A stretch of DNA of 64,000 bases from Bradyrhizobium sp. ORS 285. GTDB taxonomy: Bacteria; Pseudomonadota; Alphaproteobacteria; Rhizobiales; Xanthobacteraceae. Of this stretch, positions 26,385 through 34,974 are shown in pieces. The notes under the pieces are model-generated. The model searched no databases and was not told where the DNA came from. It worked only from the letters and a program-made list of their open reading frames with translations. Position 1 is the stretch's first letter. Each line of letters starts with the position of its first letter. The stretch is taken from positions 992,001-1,056,000 of the forward strand of contig NZ_LT859959.1 in the NCBI RefSeq assembly GCF_900176205.1, written 5' to 3'. The position numbers were made by a program, and so were the translations under genes.

Positions 26385-26573
26385 TGGGCTCCCCTCCCCC
26401 TTGCGGGGAGGGGTTGGGGGTGGGGGTTTCTTGCTCAGGACGGAGTTTGGGGCAGGGTCGGTGCGAGCGGCGAGTTCAGTGCTTAGTTCGCTGGAAGGCT
26501 ACGGGTCTCATCTAGAACATTTCCGGGGACCCCCACCCCCGACCCCTCCCCGCAAGGGGGAGGGGAGCGCACC
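26385..26573. repeat. Inverted pair of GC-rich palindromes, second copy
   Basis: GGGCTCCCCTCCCCCTTGCGGGGAGGGG with GGGGGTGGGGGT and, about 100 bp on, ACCCCCACCCCCGACCCCTCCCCGCAAGGGGGAGGGG. It is related over its full length to 25505-25704. The two copies bracket the dispersed repeat at 25845-26205. Confidence 0.88.
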
Positions 26574-26652
26574 TTCTGCTGGGCGAGAGCTTGGCTCCAA
26601 TGCGGGCTGGCCCGGCGCAAAGCGGCCGCCCCATCACCAACCACCACCCCCA

Positions 26653-26683
26653 CAAACAAAAACCCCGCCATTTGCGGCGGGGT
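26653..26683 (-). terminator. Intrinsic terminator of ctrA
   Basis: Read on the minus strand: ACCCCGCC (26683-26676), loop GCAAAT, GGCGGGGT (26669-26662), then TTTTTGTTTG. A perfect 8-bp GC-rich stem with a T-run, 52 bp beyond the ctrA stop. Confidence 0.88.
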
Positions 26684-26734
26684 CCAGTCTGGGAGGAGCA
26701 GGCCGTGAGGCCCGCCGGTAAACCCAGTGAAAGA

Positions 26735-27436
26735 TCAGGCGGGGATGCGCTCGTCGAGGTCGTGCGGCTCGCGCAGCACGTAGCCGCGGCCCCAGACGGT
26801 CTCGATGAAGTTGCGGCCTTCGGAGGCGTTGGCGAGCTTCTTGCGCAGCTTGCAGATGAAGACGTCGATGATCTTGAGCTCGGGCTCGTCCATGCCGCCG
26901 TAGAGATGATTGAGGAACATCTCCTTGGTGAGGGTGGTGCCCTTGCGGAGCGAGAGCAGCTCCAGCATCTGGTATTCCTTGCCGGTCAGGTGCACGCGCT
27001 GGCCGCCGACTTCGACCGTCTTGGTGTCGAGGTTGACGACGAGGTCGCCGGTCTGGATGACCGACTGGGCGTGACCCTTGGAGCGGCGTACGATCGCGTG
27101 GATGCGGGCGATCAGCTCGTCCTTGTGGAACGGCTTGGTCATGTAGTCGTCGGCGCCGAAGCCGAGACCCTTGACCTTGTCCTCGATGCCGGCGAGGCCG
27201 GACAGGATGAGGATCGGCGTCTTGATCTTCGAGACGCGCAACTGCTTGAGCACGTCGTAACCGGACATGTCGGGCAGATTGAGATCGAGAAGGATGATGT
27301 CGTAGTCGTACAACTTGCCGAGGTCGACACCTTCTTCGCCAAGGTCAGTCGTGTAGACGTTGAAGCTCTCGGACTTCAACATCAGCTCGATCGACTGCGC
27401 GACGGCGCTGTCATCCTCAATCAGCAAAACGCGCAT
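26735..27436 (-). CDS. ctrA: Cell-cycle master response regulator CtrA
   Basis: CtrA is the OmpR-type regulator that controls cell division, motility and, in Caulobacter, replication initiation. It has 233 residues, typical of the family. The receiver has IEDD and Asp51 in [15 protein letters not shown]. The winged helix (about 130-225) contains the very conserved [33 protein letters not shown] and [13 protein letters not shown]. Phosphate should arrive through ChpT, encoded 23 kb away. The C-terminus ends DLDERIPA and lacks the Caulobacter-type degradation tail of two alanines. The upstream spacer carries a cluster of GANTC sites. Confidence 0.95.
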   Translation of the reverse strand: MRVLLIEDDSAVAQSIELMLKSESFNVYTTDLGEEGVDLGKLYDYDIILLDLNLPDMSGYDVLKQLRVSKIKTPILILSGLAGIEDKVKGLGFGADDYMTKPFHKDELIARIHAIVRRSKGHAQSVIQTGDLVVNLDTKTVEVGGQRVHLTGKEYQMLELLSLRKGTTLTKEMFLNHLYGGMDEPELKIIDVFICKLRKKLANASEGRNFIETVWGRGYVLREPHDLDERIPA

Positions 27437-27511
27437 GCCAGTTCCCCATAGTCGCCGCTCCGGGCGTCAGGTCGGCCGCCACCGCGGCACTCAAAACGCC
27501 TTTGAACAACT

Positions 27512-27671
27512 GATTCGGATCCTGACGAGAGATGGTTAACAAATCCTGATTCCGCTGCGCAAGCTCTATCCGTGCAATTTTTGTCGAATCGCCGTAAGGT
27601 GTTGCGAAGAAGCAGTTTTTCTCAACCGTCCTCGTTCAAGCTCCATGTGAAGAGATGGAACTAACCGACTC
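27512..27671. promoter_or_regulatory. Cluster of four GANTC (CcrM methylation) sites upstream of ctrA
   Basis: GATTC at 27512 and 27548, GAATC at 27586 and GACTC at 27667 fall within 160 bp of the ctrA-fliI divergent spacer (27437-27857). About one site per 256 bp is expected by chance at neutral composition, fewer at high GC. In Caulobacter, ctrA transcription responds to CcrM methylation and GcrA at such sites. Promoter positions were not assigned. Confidence 0.5.
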
Positions 27672-27806
27672 TCGTTCCTCACCGCTTTTGGGGGCGGCAA
27701 AGCGCACTACGTCAGTCACTCCAGACCATGACGCAATGATTAATGATGCGAGTAAACACAGAGTTAAACCGGCGACGCGAATCTGCCCCTACTTAAGGTT
27801 TTCGCA

Positions 27807-27857
27807 ATGAAGGCGGTTCCGTGATGAAGGCGCTTTGGTGATGAAGGCAGTTTTCTG
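27807..27857 (+). repeat. Three 17-nt repeats forming tandem five-codon mini-ORFs before fliI
   Basis: ATG codons at 27807, 27824, 27841 and 27858 are exactly 17 nt apart, each in ATGAAGGC. The first three open MKAVP-stop, MKALW-stop and MKAVF-stop; each TGA shares its A with the next ATG (TGATG). The fourth ATG is the fliI start (MKALAEQ). A possible Shine-Dalgarno (TTAAGG) lies 8 nt before the first ATG, and GAAGG recurs in each unit. Confidence 0.85.
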
Positions 27858-29180
27858 ATGAAGGCTCTTGCCGAGCAGATCAGCGACATCGACGCCGTGA
27901 ACACGTATGGCCGTGTCGTCGGCGTGAAGGGGTTGATGGTGGAGATCGCCGGGCCGATTCACGCGATGTCGGTCGGCGCGCGCATCGTGATCGAGACCGG
28001 CAGCTCGGTCATTCCTGCCGAGGTGATCGGCTTTTCCGGTAAGAATGCGGTGGTGATGCCGTTCGCGGGCCTCGAGGGCGTGCGGCGCGGCTGCCGCGCG
28101 GTGATTGCCAACTCCGCCAACCAGGTGCGGCCGTCGCCGGCCTGGCTCGGCCGCGTCATCAACGCGATGGGCGAGCCGATCGATGGCAAGGGGCCGCTGC
28201 CATCAGGCGCCGCGCCGGTTCCCTATCGCAACAATCCGCCCCCGGCGCATTCGCGCAAGCGCGTCGGCGCGCCTCTCGATCTGGGTGTGCGCTCGCTGAA
28301 CACCTTTCTCACCTGCTGCCGCGGCCAGCGGCTCGGCATCTTCGCCGGGTCCGGCGTCGGCAAGTCGGTGCTGCTGTCGATGCTGGCGCGCAACGTCGAT
28401 GCGGATATCTCGGTGATCGGCCTGATCGGCGAACGCGGCCGCGAGGTGCAGGAGTTCCTGCAGGACGATCTCGGCGAGGAGGGCCTCGCGCGCTCCGTCG
28501 TCGTCGTCGCGACGTCGGATGAACCGGCGCTGATGCGGCGCCAGGCGGCGTATCTGACGCTCGCAATCTCCGAATATTTTCGCGACGAGGGTAAGGATGT
28601 TCTGTGCCTGATGGACTCGGTGACGCGCTTCGCGATGGCGCAGCGTGAGATCGGGCTGTCGGCCGGCGAGCCGCCGACTGCAAAGGGCTACACGCCGACC
28701 GTCTTTACAGAGTTGCCGAAACTGCTCGAGCGCGCCGGACCGGGCAGCGGCGACGGCACCATCACCGGCATCTTCACGGTGCTGGTCGACGGCGACGATC
28801 ATAATGAGCCGGTGGCGGACGCGGTGCGCGGCATTCTCGACGGCCACGTCGTGATGCAGCGTTCGATCGCCGAACGTGGCCGCTATCCGGCGATCAATAT
28901 TCTCAAGTCGGTGTCGCGGACGATGCCGAAATCGGCCGATCCGGTGTTCCTGCCGACCATCATGCGGGCGCGCCAGGTGATGGCGACCTACGCCGACATG
29001 GAAGAGCTGATCCGGCTTGGCGCCTATCGCGCAGGTTCGAGCCCGGAGGTCGACGAGGCGATCCGGCTGCACGAGCCGCTGGAGGCATTCCTCAGGCAGC
29101 GCAAGGACGAGGTCTGCGGGCTTGCGCAGGGGTATCGGGAGCTGGAACAGATCTTGGGGCGCTTGGAAACGGAAAGCTAA
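27858..29180 (+). CDS. fliI: Flagellum-specific ATPase FliI
   Basis: FliI is the hexameric export ATPase at the base of the flagellar type III apparatus, homologous to the F1 beta subunit. The 440-residue protein has an N-terminal beta-barrel (about 1-90), Walker A AGSGVGKS (163-170), the [10 protein letters not shown] block, and [33 protein letters not shown], diagnostic of FliI/T3SS ATPases. The start at 27858 is the last of four repeated ATGs 17 nt apart. FliJ follows on the same strand; FliH is encoded at the far end of the window. Confidence 0.95.
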   Translation: MKALAEQISDIDAVNTYGRVVGVKGLMVEIAGPIHAMSVGARIVIETGSSVIPAEVIGFSGKNAVVMPFAGLEGVRRGCRAVIANSANQVRPSPAWLGRVINAMGEPIDGKGPLPSGAAPVPYRNNPPPAHSRKRVGAPLDLGVRSLNTFLTCCRGQRLGIFAGSGVGKSVLLSMLARNVDADISVIGLIGERGREVQEFLQDDLGEEGLARSVVVVATSDEPALMRRQAAYLTLAISEYFRDEGKDVLCLMDSVTRFAMAQREIGLSAGEPPTAKGYTPTVFTELPKLLERAGPGSGDGTITGIFTVLVDGDDHNEPVADAVRGILDGHVVMQRSIAERGRYPAINILKSVSRTMPKSADPVFLPTIMRARQVMATYADMEELIRLGAYRAGSSPEVDEAIRLHEPLEAFLRQRKDEVCGLAQGYRELEQILGRLETES

Positions 29181-29289
29181 CTTTGTCGGGTAATCATCCC
29201 CTCCATGTAACGAGCCTAGTCGGCAGGCCCAGTAAGGGCGGCCGGCCCTGTCCCGCGCCGTCTACGGGACTTCTGGGGAGTATGAGTCG

Positions 29290-29709
29290 ATGAAGTCGCG
29301 CGAAACGCTGATCCGTCTGAAGAAATTTCAGGTGGATGAGAAACGCCGCCGGGTGACGCAGATCGAGGGCATGATCGCTGACTTCCAGCGCATGTCGTCT
29401 GAGCTCGAGCGGGAGATCCAGACCGAGCAGGAGCGGGCCGGCATCAACGACCCGACCCATTTTGCCTATCCGACCTATGCCAAGGCGGCGATCCAGCGCC
29501 GCGAGAACCTGACGCGCTCGGCCGACGAGCTGCGCGCCCAGCTCGAGGACGCCAAGGCGGCCTTGTCCGAGGCGTTCGAGGAGATGAAGAAGGTCGAGCT
29601 GCTCGATGAGCGCGATCAGGCCCGTGAAAAGGCCGAGGAAAGCGCCCGCGAGCAGGCGGACATGGACAGTATCGGCCTGATGCGCGCCCGGCTCGGCGTC
29701 ATCGCCTGA
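29290..29709 (+). CDS. fliJ: Flagellar export protein FliJ
   Basis: A 139-residue, highly charged, almost entirely helical protein. SRETLIRLKKFQVDEKRRRVTQIEGMIADFQRM at the N-terminus and a Glu/Lys/Ala coiled coil throughout fit FliJ, the two-helix central stalk of the FliI hexamer. It lies 109 bp after fliI on the same strand and is followed by a strong terminator, so fliI-fliJ is a two-gene unit. FliJ proteins are poorly conserved; context carries much of the assignment. Confidence 0.88.
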   Translation: MKSRETLIRLKKFQVDEKRRRVTQIEGMIADFQRMSSELEREIQTEQERAGINDPTHFAYPTYAKAAIQRRENLTRSADELRAQLEDAKAALSEAFEEMKKVELLDERDQAREKAEESAREQADMDSIGLMRARLGVIA

Positions 29710-29737
29710 GCCTGGTTGCCAAGGTCGGAGCTTTTCG

Positions 29738-29766
29738 AAAACCCGGGCCGCAAGGTCCGGGTTTTT
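29738..29766 (+). terminator. Intrinsic terminator after fliJ
   Basis: AAACCCGGGCC (29739-29749), GCAA tetraloop, GGTCCGGGTTT (29754-29764) and more T. An 11-bp stem with one G-U pair, 29 bp after the fliJ stop. Confidence 0.9.
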
Positions 29767-29859
29767 CGTCGCGCCCGCCCGGCTGGAGCGCCGCGCGCGA
29801 TATGTGCTACGGGAGGGCAGGGTCGAGTGAAGGAGTGGGGCGATTTTCGGGGACGCTGA

Positions 29860-30408
29860 ATGCTGACGCCGGCAGAGCTGGTCTGGCTGCTTGCCGCGGT
29901 CGCCAAGGGGGATGAGGCCGCCTTCGAGCGCCTCTATGCGGCGACGCGCGCGAAACTCTACGGCGTCGTGCTCCGTATCTTGCACCGTCAGGACCTCGCC
30001 GAGGAGGTCGTGCAGGAGACCTATGTGAAGGTCTGGAACAACGCGGCCCAGTTCGATCCGTCGGTGTCTTCCCCCATTACCTGGATGGCCGCGATCGCCC
30101 GCAACCGCGCCATCGACCTCGTGCGCAAGCGCGGCGAGCTGTCTTTGGAGGATGAGCCCTCCGCGCTCGAGGTCGCGGCCGAGACGCCCGATCCGCTGGC
30201 GCGGCGCGAGATGTCGGAGGAGCTCAAGCGTCTGTTGGAGTGCGTCGGCCGGCTCGAGCCCGACCGGCAGAAGCTTGTGCTGCTTGCCTACTATAACGGC
30301 TGGAGCCGCGAGCAATTGGCGACCAAGTTCGAGGCGCCGGTGAATACGGTGAAGACCTGGCTGCGGCGGAGCATGATGGATATCCGCCAATGCCTGGGGA
30401 TCGGATGA
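29860..30408 (+). CDS. ECF sigma factor (SigK-like)
   Basis: A 182-residue extracytoplasmic-function sigma factor. Region 2 (about 25-95) has AFERLYAATRAKLYGVVLRIL, DLAEEVVQETYVKVW and ITWMAAIARNRAIDLVRK; region 4 (about 125-180) has LLAYYNGWSREQLATKFEAPVNTVKTWLRR. The next gene encodes an RskA-like membrane anti-sigma factor, so this is a sigma/anti-sigma pair of the SigK-RskA kind responding to an envelope signal. It is not the general-stress EcfG: no PhyR or NepR is adjacent. Confidence 0.9.
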   Translation: MLTPAELVWLLAAVAKGDEAAFERLYAATRAKLYGVVLRILHRQDLAEEVVQETYVKVWNNAAQFDPSVSSPITWMAAIARNRAIDLVRKRGELSLEDEPSALEVAAETPDPLARREMSEELKRLLECVGRLEPDRQKLVLLAYYNGWSREQLATKFEAPVNTVKTWLRRSMMDIRQCLGIG

Positions 30409-30480
30409 GGGGCGGTTTGGACTGAGCGTCGGCGATCGAGCTTTTCGGTGAAGTGACCTGGACCCGTACCTGGACCTGTG

Positions 30481-31503
30481 ATGGCGTATAGCGAAGACCA
30501 TATCGCGCTGGCGGCGGAGTATGCGTTGGGCACGCTCGACGCCGCCGAGCGCGCGCAGGTCGAGACCATGATGGCCGTCGACCAGGCGTTCGCGGCGCTG
30601 GTCCAGGCGTGGGAATTTCGTCTTGGGCCGCTCAATCAGATGGTCGGGCTGGTCGAGCCGCGACCCGAATTGTGGGAGCGGATCAAGGCCGAGATCGCGC
30701 GGTCTGGGATTAAGGCGGCGGTCATTTCGCCGTCTCCCGCAGAAGCGGACGTTGAACTCCCGGCTGTCGCGACACCGCAGGCTCCCAAAGCCCCGTCCGT
30801 CGTAGCGGAGGCTCCGATGGCTGAAGAGCTCGCGGCGGAAGCTCCGAGCGCCGATGCCCCCGTCGAGATTCCCCGCCAAGACACGCCGGCCGAAGCACCT
30901 CCCGTCGCACCGCAGCGTCGCGCCTCTGCGGCGCGGGAGGTTGCGAACGATAACGCCAATGTCGTTCAGCTCGCCTCCAAGGTCCGGCAGTTGCGCACGG
31001 TCGCCAACGTCATGACGGCGGTTGCCGCGGTGCTGCTCGCGCTGCTTGGCGTCCAGCTCTATCGCCCGGATCTGCTGCCGCCGCCGTTGCAGCCCAAGCC
31101 GCGCATCCAGACCGTCGAGGTCAAGGTGCCGGCCGCGCCGCAACCCGCCGCGCAGTTCGTCGCGCTGCTGCAGAAGGATGCGGCTTCGCCGGCCTTCATC
31201 CTCACCGTCGATGCCGGCAGCAAGAGCTACACCGTCCGCCGCGTCGGCGCCGCGCCCGAGCCGGGCAAGAGCTTCGAGCTGTGGATCGTCTCCGACAAGC
31301 TGCAGAAGCCGCGCTCGCTCGGCGTGATCGGCGGCAGCGATTTCACCAGCCGTCCCGTTCTCTCCTCCTACGACGCCGACACCGTCAACCGCGCCACCTA
31401 CGCCGTCACCGTCGAGCCGGAGGGCGGGTCGCCGACGGGGCAGGCGACGGGGCCGATCGTGTTTACGGGCAAGCTGATCGAGACGGTGCCGCCGGGGAAG
31501 TGA
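30481..31503 (+). CDS. RskA-family transmembrane anti-sigma factor
   Basis: A 340-residue single-pass membrane protein. The cytoplasmic N-terminus (about 1-60, HIALAAEYALGTLDAAERAQVE) binds the sigma factor; a long Ala/Pro/Glu linker (about 80-160) leads to one membrane helix (about 172-192, NVMTAVAAVLLALLGVQLY). The periplasmic RskA domain (about 215-340) has PAFILTVDAGSKSY, GKSFELWIV and TYAVTVEPEGGSPTG. No zinc-binding HxxxCxxC is seen. ATG 30481 is preferred to the GTG at 30478. Confidence 0.88.
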   Translation: MAYSEDHIALAAEYALGTLDAAERAQVETMMAVDQAFAALVQAWEFRLGPLNQMVGLVEPRPELWERIKAEIARSGIKAAVISPSPAEADVELPAVATPQAPKAPSVVAEAPMAEELAAEAPSADAPVEIPRQDTPAEAPPVAPQRRASAAREVANDNANVVQLASKVRQLRTVANVMTAVAAVLLALLGVQLYRPDLLPPPLQPKPRIQTVEVKVPAAPQPAAQFVALLQKDAASPAFILTVDAGSKSYTVRRVGAAPEPGKSFELWIVSDKLQKPRSLGVIGGSDFTSRPVLSSYDADTVNRATYAVTVEPEGGSPTGQATGPIVFTGKLIETVPPGK

Positions 31504-31520
31504 GGCAAAGCGCAAAAAAG

Positions 31521-31547
31521 AAAACGCCCGTGGGGAGCGGGCGTTTT
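31521..31547. terminator. Bidirectional intrinsic terminator
   Basis: AAAACGCCCG (31521-31530) and CGGGCGTTTT (31538-31547) are exact complements around a 7-nt loop, 18 bp after the anti-sigma stop. A/T tails on both sides allow termination in either direction, including for the convergent small-protein gene. Confidence 0.88.
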
Positions 31548-31634
31548 CGGTAGTCGACTTGGGGTTGGGTCTACTACATATCCACGCGGCCAGTTGGGGG
31601 GCTGTGAGAACCGCGTGAATTCCGGGAATTCCAA

Positions 31635-31835
31635 TCAGCGAACCAGCGACGCTTCCGAGCTCGTGACGGCGACCGGCTTGCCGGCCTTGATGACCTTCGC
31701 CGTCTGCGTGTAGTTCGGCTCCGCATTCAGACGGGCGGAGATGCCGAAGCCGGCCACCGCGATGCCAGCCACGAGCGCAACCACCACGATCTTGAGATGG
31801 GTCGTCCGATCCGCGCTGTAAATCGAGTGGTTCAT
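31635..31835 (-). CDS. Small single-pass membrane protein, 66 aa
   Basis: The start is ATG 31835 (MNHSIYSADRTTHLKIVV), placed by a strong AGGAGG nine bases upstream; the frame continues upstream to 31898 but that part is unlike protein. One membrane helix (about residues 15-35, LKIVVVALVAGIAVAGFGISA) is followed by a short periplasmic tail (EPNYTQTAKVIKAGKPVAVTSSEASLVR). I recognise it only as a small conserved hypothetical type in Bradyrhizobium. An EcfG-like promoter motif lies about 80-105 bp upstream, so a stress-related role is possible but unproven. Confidence 0.75.
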   Translation of the reverse strand: MNHSIYSADRTTHLKIVVVALVAGIAVAGFGISARLNAEPNYTQTAKVIKAGKPVAVTSSEASLVR

Positions 31836-31913
31836 GGAAGCCTCCTGCCGCCTTCCGTCCTTCGCTGATTCGTGTGAGCCGGCGGCGTTCCGGTTCATCG
31901 TCTCGCCTGCAAG

Positions 31914-31939
31914 AACGTAGGAAACCTCGATTCTGTTTC
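31914..31939 (-). promoter_or_regulatory. EcfG-like promoter candidate for the 66-aa membrane protein
   Basis: Read on the minus strand: GAAAC (31939-31935), 17-bp spacer, CGTT (31917-31914), against consensus GGAAC-N16/17-CGTT (one mismatch in the -35). The implied leader is about 70 nt. The rest of the 370-bp gap 31836-32205 holds the flhA terminator and nothing else recognised. Confidence 0.4.
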
Positions 31940-32125
31940 GTAGGGGTCATCACAAGCGTGTGATAGCGCGTGATGCCGCGCGACCGCTGATGAATAGAAC
32001 ATGAATAATGCATGATATTACAGTGGCTTGATTGGAAGTTCGGTCTGTGGCGGAAAATCAGCCACCTAACGCAAAATTAAGAAATCATTTGCCTGTGGCG
32101 GTAAAGCACAGGTGGGTTTGCCCTG

Positions 32126-32156
32126 AAAAACGGCAAAACCGGCCCGTTGGACCGGT
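32126..32156 (-). terminator. Intrinsic terminator of flhA
   Basis: On the minus strand ACCGGTCC (32156-32149), loop AAC, GGGCCGGT (32145-32138) with one G-U pair, followed by TTTGCCGTTTTT. It lies 50 bp beyond the flhA stop. Confidence 0.8.
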
Positions 32157-32205
32157 CCTGCCTCTGACAACTTGGGACTGACTCGCAGGTTCCGGGCCTC
32201 CTGTC

Positions 32206-34437
32206 TCAGACGCTCCCGACTGTCTTCAGCCGCGCCCGCGGGTGAATCTCGGCCTGCGACAGCACGGTGGTCTGGGCGCGGAAGCGCTCGACCAGCGACC
32301 GGACGAACGGGCGGATCGCAGCCGAGGTGACCAGCACCGGCGACTCGCCCTCGCGCGCGGCGCGCTCGAACGCATCGCGCGTCGCAGTCATGAACTCCGA
32401 CAGCTTGGATGGCTGCATCGCGAGGCTGCGGTCTTCGCCCTGGCCGATCAGCGATTCCGCAAACGCCTGCTCCCATTTCGGCGACAGCGCGATCAGCGGC
32501 AGATAGCCCATCGGCGAGGTGTTCTGGGCGCAGATCTGGCGGGCGAGGCGGGCGCGGACGTGCTCGACGATCGTCGCCGGGTTGCGCGAGAAGGCGAGCG
32601 CGTCGGCGACGCCTTCGAGGATGGTCGAGAGATCGCGGATCGAGATCCGCTCCGACAGCAACAGCTGCAGCACGCGCTGCAGGCCGGAGATCGTGATCTG
32701 CGTCGGCACGATGTCCTTGACCAGCTCGCCCTGTTCCTTCGGCAGCTCCTTCAAGAGCTTCTGCACCTCGCCATAGGAGAGCAGGTCGCTCATATTGGCC
32801 TTGAGCAGCTCGGTCAGGTGCGTCGACAGCACGGTCGCCGCATCCACCACCGTGTAGCCCTTCAGCGTCGCTTCTTCCTTCAGGCCCGCATCGACCCAGG
32901 TGGCGGGCAGGCCGAAGGTCGGCTCCGTCGTGTGGATGCCGGGCACCGCGACCTGGTTGCCGCCGGGGTCCATGACCATGAACTGGTTCGGCCAGATCTT
33001 GCCGGAGCCCGCGTCGACTTCCTTGATCTTGATGATGTAGGTGTTGGCCTCGAGCTGGACGTTGTCGAGGATGCGCACCGACGGCATCACAAAACCCATC
33101 TCGATCGCCAGCGAGCGCCTCAGCGCCTTGATCTGGTCAGTCAGCCGGTCGGTGCCATCGGGCGCGTTGACCAGCGGCAGCAGCGCGTAGCCGAGCTCGA
33201 TCTTGAGATCGTCTATCTTCAACGCGGCGGAGATCGGCTCCTCGGCGGCTGCGGCAGAGGCCGCGGCTGCAGCGGGCGCGGCGGCGGCCAAGGCGATCTC
33301 CTCGGCTTTCGTCACCTCCTTGTGCCGGCGGGCCTTCAGCGCGAGCGCGGCGGCGCCGCCGCCGAGCGCGAGGAAGGGGATGGTCGGGATGCCCGGCAAC
33401 AGCGCCAGCACCAGCATCACGGCGGCCGACATGCCGAGCGCCTGCGGATAGCCGGAGAACTGCTTGATCAGCGCCTTGTCGGCCGCACCGGTGACGCCGG
33501 CCTTCGAGACCAGCAGGCCGGCCGCGGTGGAGACGATCAGCGCCGGCACCTGAGTGACGAGACCGTCGCCGACGGTCAGCGTGGTGTAGGTGCGGGCGGC
33601 CTCGGCAAAACCCAGGCCTTGTTGGGCGACGCCGATGATGATGCCGCCGATGATGTTGATGAACACGACGAGCAGGCCTGCGACCGCATCACCGCGGACG
33701 AATTTCGACGCACCGTCCATCGCGCCGAAGAAGCCGCTTTCGTCCTCCAGCTCCTTGCGCCTCGCCTTGGCGACCTTCTCGTCGATCAGGCCGGCGGAGA
33801 GGTCGGCGTCGATCGCCATCTGCTTGCCGGGCATGGAGTCCAAGTGAAAGCGTGCCGCGACTTCGGCGATGCGGCCCGAACCCTTGGTGATGACGACGAA
33901 GTTCACCGTCACCAGGATCGCGAACACGATGATGCCGATGACGAAATTGCCGCTCATCACGAAGTTGCCGAACGCCTCGATGACGTGGCCGGCGGCATCC
34001 GTGCCCTCATGGCCGCGTGACAGGATCAGCCTGGTCGAGGCCAGGTTCAGCGACAGCCGCAGCATCGTCGAGATCAGCAGGATGGTCGGAAACGACGAGA
34101 ATTCCAGCGGCGTCTGGATGAACAGAGCGGTCATCAGGATCAGGATCGACAGAGTGATCGAGATCGCCAGGAACAGGTCGAGCACCAGCGAGGGCAGCGG
34201 CAGGATCAGCACCACCAGGATGGTGAGGATGCCGAGCGCCAGCGCGATGTCGCCGCGCATGACGGCTGTCTTCAGGTCAGCAAAAGAAAAACCGGCCGGA
34301 GACCCGGCCCCCTGACCCGCCGTGACGTCGACCATGGCTTTCGCCCCTTCCCGCGGGCCGCGTTTGCCGGCCCCAAACGACTGCGCGGCGGCCACGGGGC
34401 CGCCGTTCCGAAACTGAGGTACCGCGCTGGCGTCCAC
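32206..34437 (-). CDS. flhA: Flagellar export gate protein FlhA
   Basis: FlhA forms the nonameric ring of the flagellar type III export gate. The 743-residue protein has about seven to eight helices in the first half (beginning IALALGILTILVVLILPLPSLVLDLFLAISI) and the FHIPEP-like signature region RFHLDSMPGKQMAIDADLSAGLIDEKVAKARR (about 195-225). A long Ala-rich linker near 400 precedes the C-terminal cytoplasmic domain that binds export substrates. GTG 34437 follows GGGGGAGA; ATG 34332 is the alternative and would remove 35 residues. It is transcribed alone, away from the other flagellar genes. Confidence 0.95.
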   Translation of the reverse strand: MDASAVPQFRNGGPVAAAQSFGAGKRGPREGAKAMVDVTAGQGAGSPAGFSFADLKTAVMRGDIALALGILTILVVLILPLPSLVLDLFLAISITLSILILMTALFIQTPLEFSSFPTILLISTMLRLSLNLASTRLILSRGHEGTDAAGHVIEAFGNFVMSGNFVIGIIVFAILVTVNFVVITKGSGRIAEVAARFHLDSMPGKQMAIDADLSAGLIDEKVAKARRKELEDESGFFGAMDGASKFVRGDAVAGLLVVFINIIGGIIIGVAQQGLGFAEAARTYTTLTVGDGLVTQVPALIVSTAAGLLVSKAGVTGAADKALIKQFSGYPQALGMSAAVMLVLALLPGIPTIPFLALGGGAAALALKARRHKEVTKAEEIALAAAAPAAAAASAAAAEEPISAALKIDDLKIELGYALLPLVNAPDGTDRLTDQIKALRRSLAIEMGFVMPSVRILDNVQLEANTYIIKIKEVDAGSGKIWPNQFMVMDPGGNQVAVPGIHTTEPTFGLPATWVDAGLKEEATLKGYTVVDAATVLSTHLTELLKANMSDLLSYGEVQKLLKELPKEQGELVKDIVPTQITISGLQRVLQLLLSERISIRDLSTILEGVADALAFSRNPATIVEHVRARLARQICAQNTSPMGYLPLIALSPKWEQAFAESLIGQGEDRSLAMQPSKLSEFMTATRDAFERAAREGESPVLVTSAAIRPFVRSLVERFRAQTTVLSQAEIHPRARLKTVGSV

Positions 34438-34511
34438 GGAAGCTCTCCCCCGTCAACTGCACCCAACCACGACACGCACATTCCACTCGGCAATTTTTGC
34501 CCGGTGTATGG

Positions 34512-34526
34512 TTAGCGTTCGGTTAA
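34512..34526. promoter_or_regulatory. CtrA-like box upstream of flhA
   Basis: TTAG-N7-TTAA(C) at 34512-34526 differs by one base from the CtrA consensus TTAA-N7-TTAA, and another TTAAC follows at 34533. It lies 75 bp upstream of the flhA start. A near-identical stretch is found at 46098-46112. Confidence 0.45.
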
Positions 34527-34974
34527 CGGCGGTTAACGAAAGGTTGCGCGGAGGCGGGATGCGCGCTCCTGCCGCATGGTTTGTCGGCCGCTGCGGCTTA
34601 CGCAGGTCGCTCCTCGTGGTGCGGAGAGCCGCAGACGCGTCGCGAACCCTGCGGCCGAAGTCCGGTCCTTGCCCTTCGAGACGACCGCCTTCGGCGGTCT
34701 CCTCAGGGTGAGGGGAGGGGTTGTGTGGTCCGGCTCGAAGCAGCATGTCGCCTTTGCCGCGCAAGCTCTCCTCTATGAGGCCGCCGCACATGAACAAAGT
34801 GCAGCACCGGTCTCTGCACCAAACCCTCATGGTGAGGAGCCGCGCAGCGGCGTCTCGAACCATGAGGCCCGTACCGCCGCTCGGCATTCCGACCGCCCAA
34901 AGGTATCCGTCTCGCAGACATGCGCCATCATCTCCCGCGGCGCATCCGCGCCCGAGTTGTGCGTCAGACCCGCC

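Noticed and set aside
25747..26721. Several 80-140-codon frames in the repeat island
   Set aside because: They are Arg/Pro/Ser-rich, overlap on both strands, and coincide with dispersed repeats; such frames are often annotated as hypothetical proteins in Bradyrhizobium but show no sign of selection.
29194..32013. 939-codon open frame on the minus strand across fliJ, the ECF sigma and the anti-sigma genes
   Set aside because: It runs antisense to three well-supported genes, two terminators and an intergenic spacer, and its translation is low-complexity.
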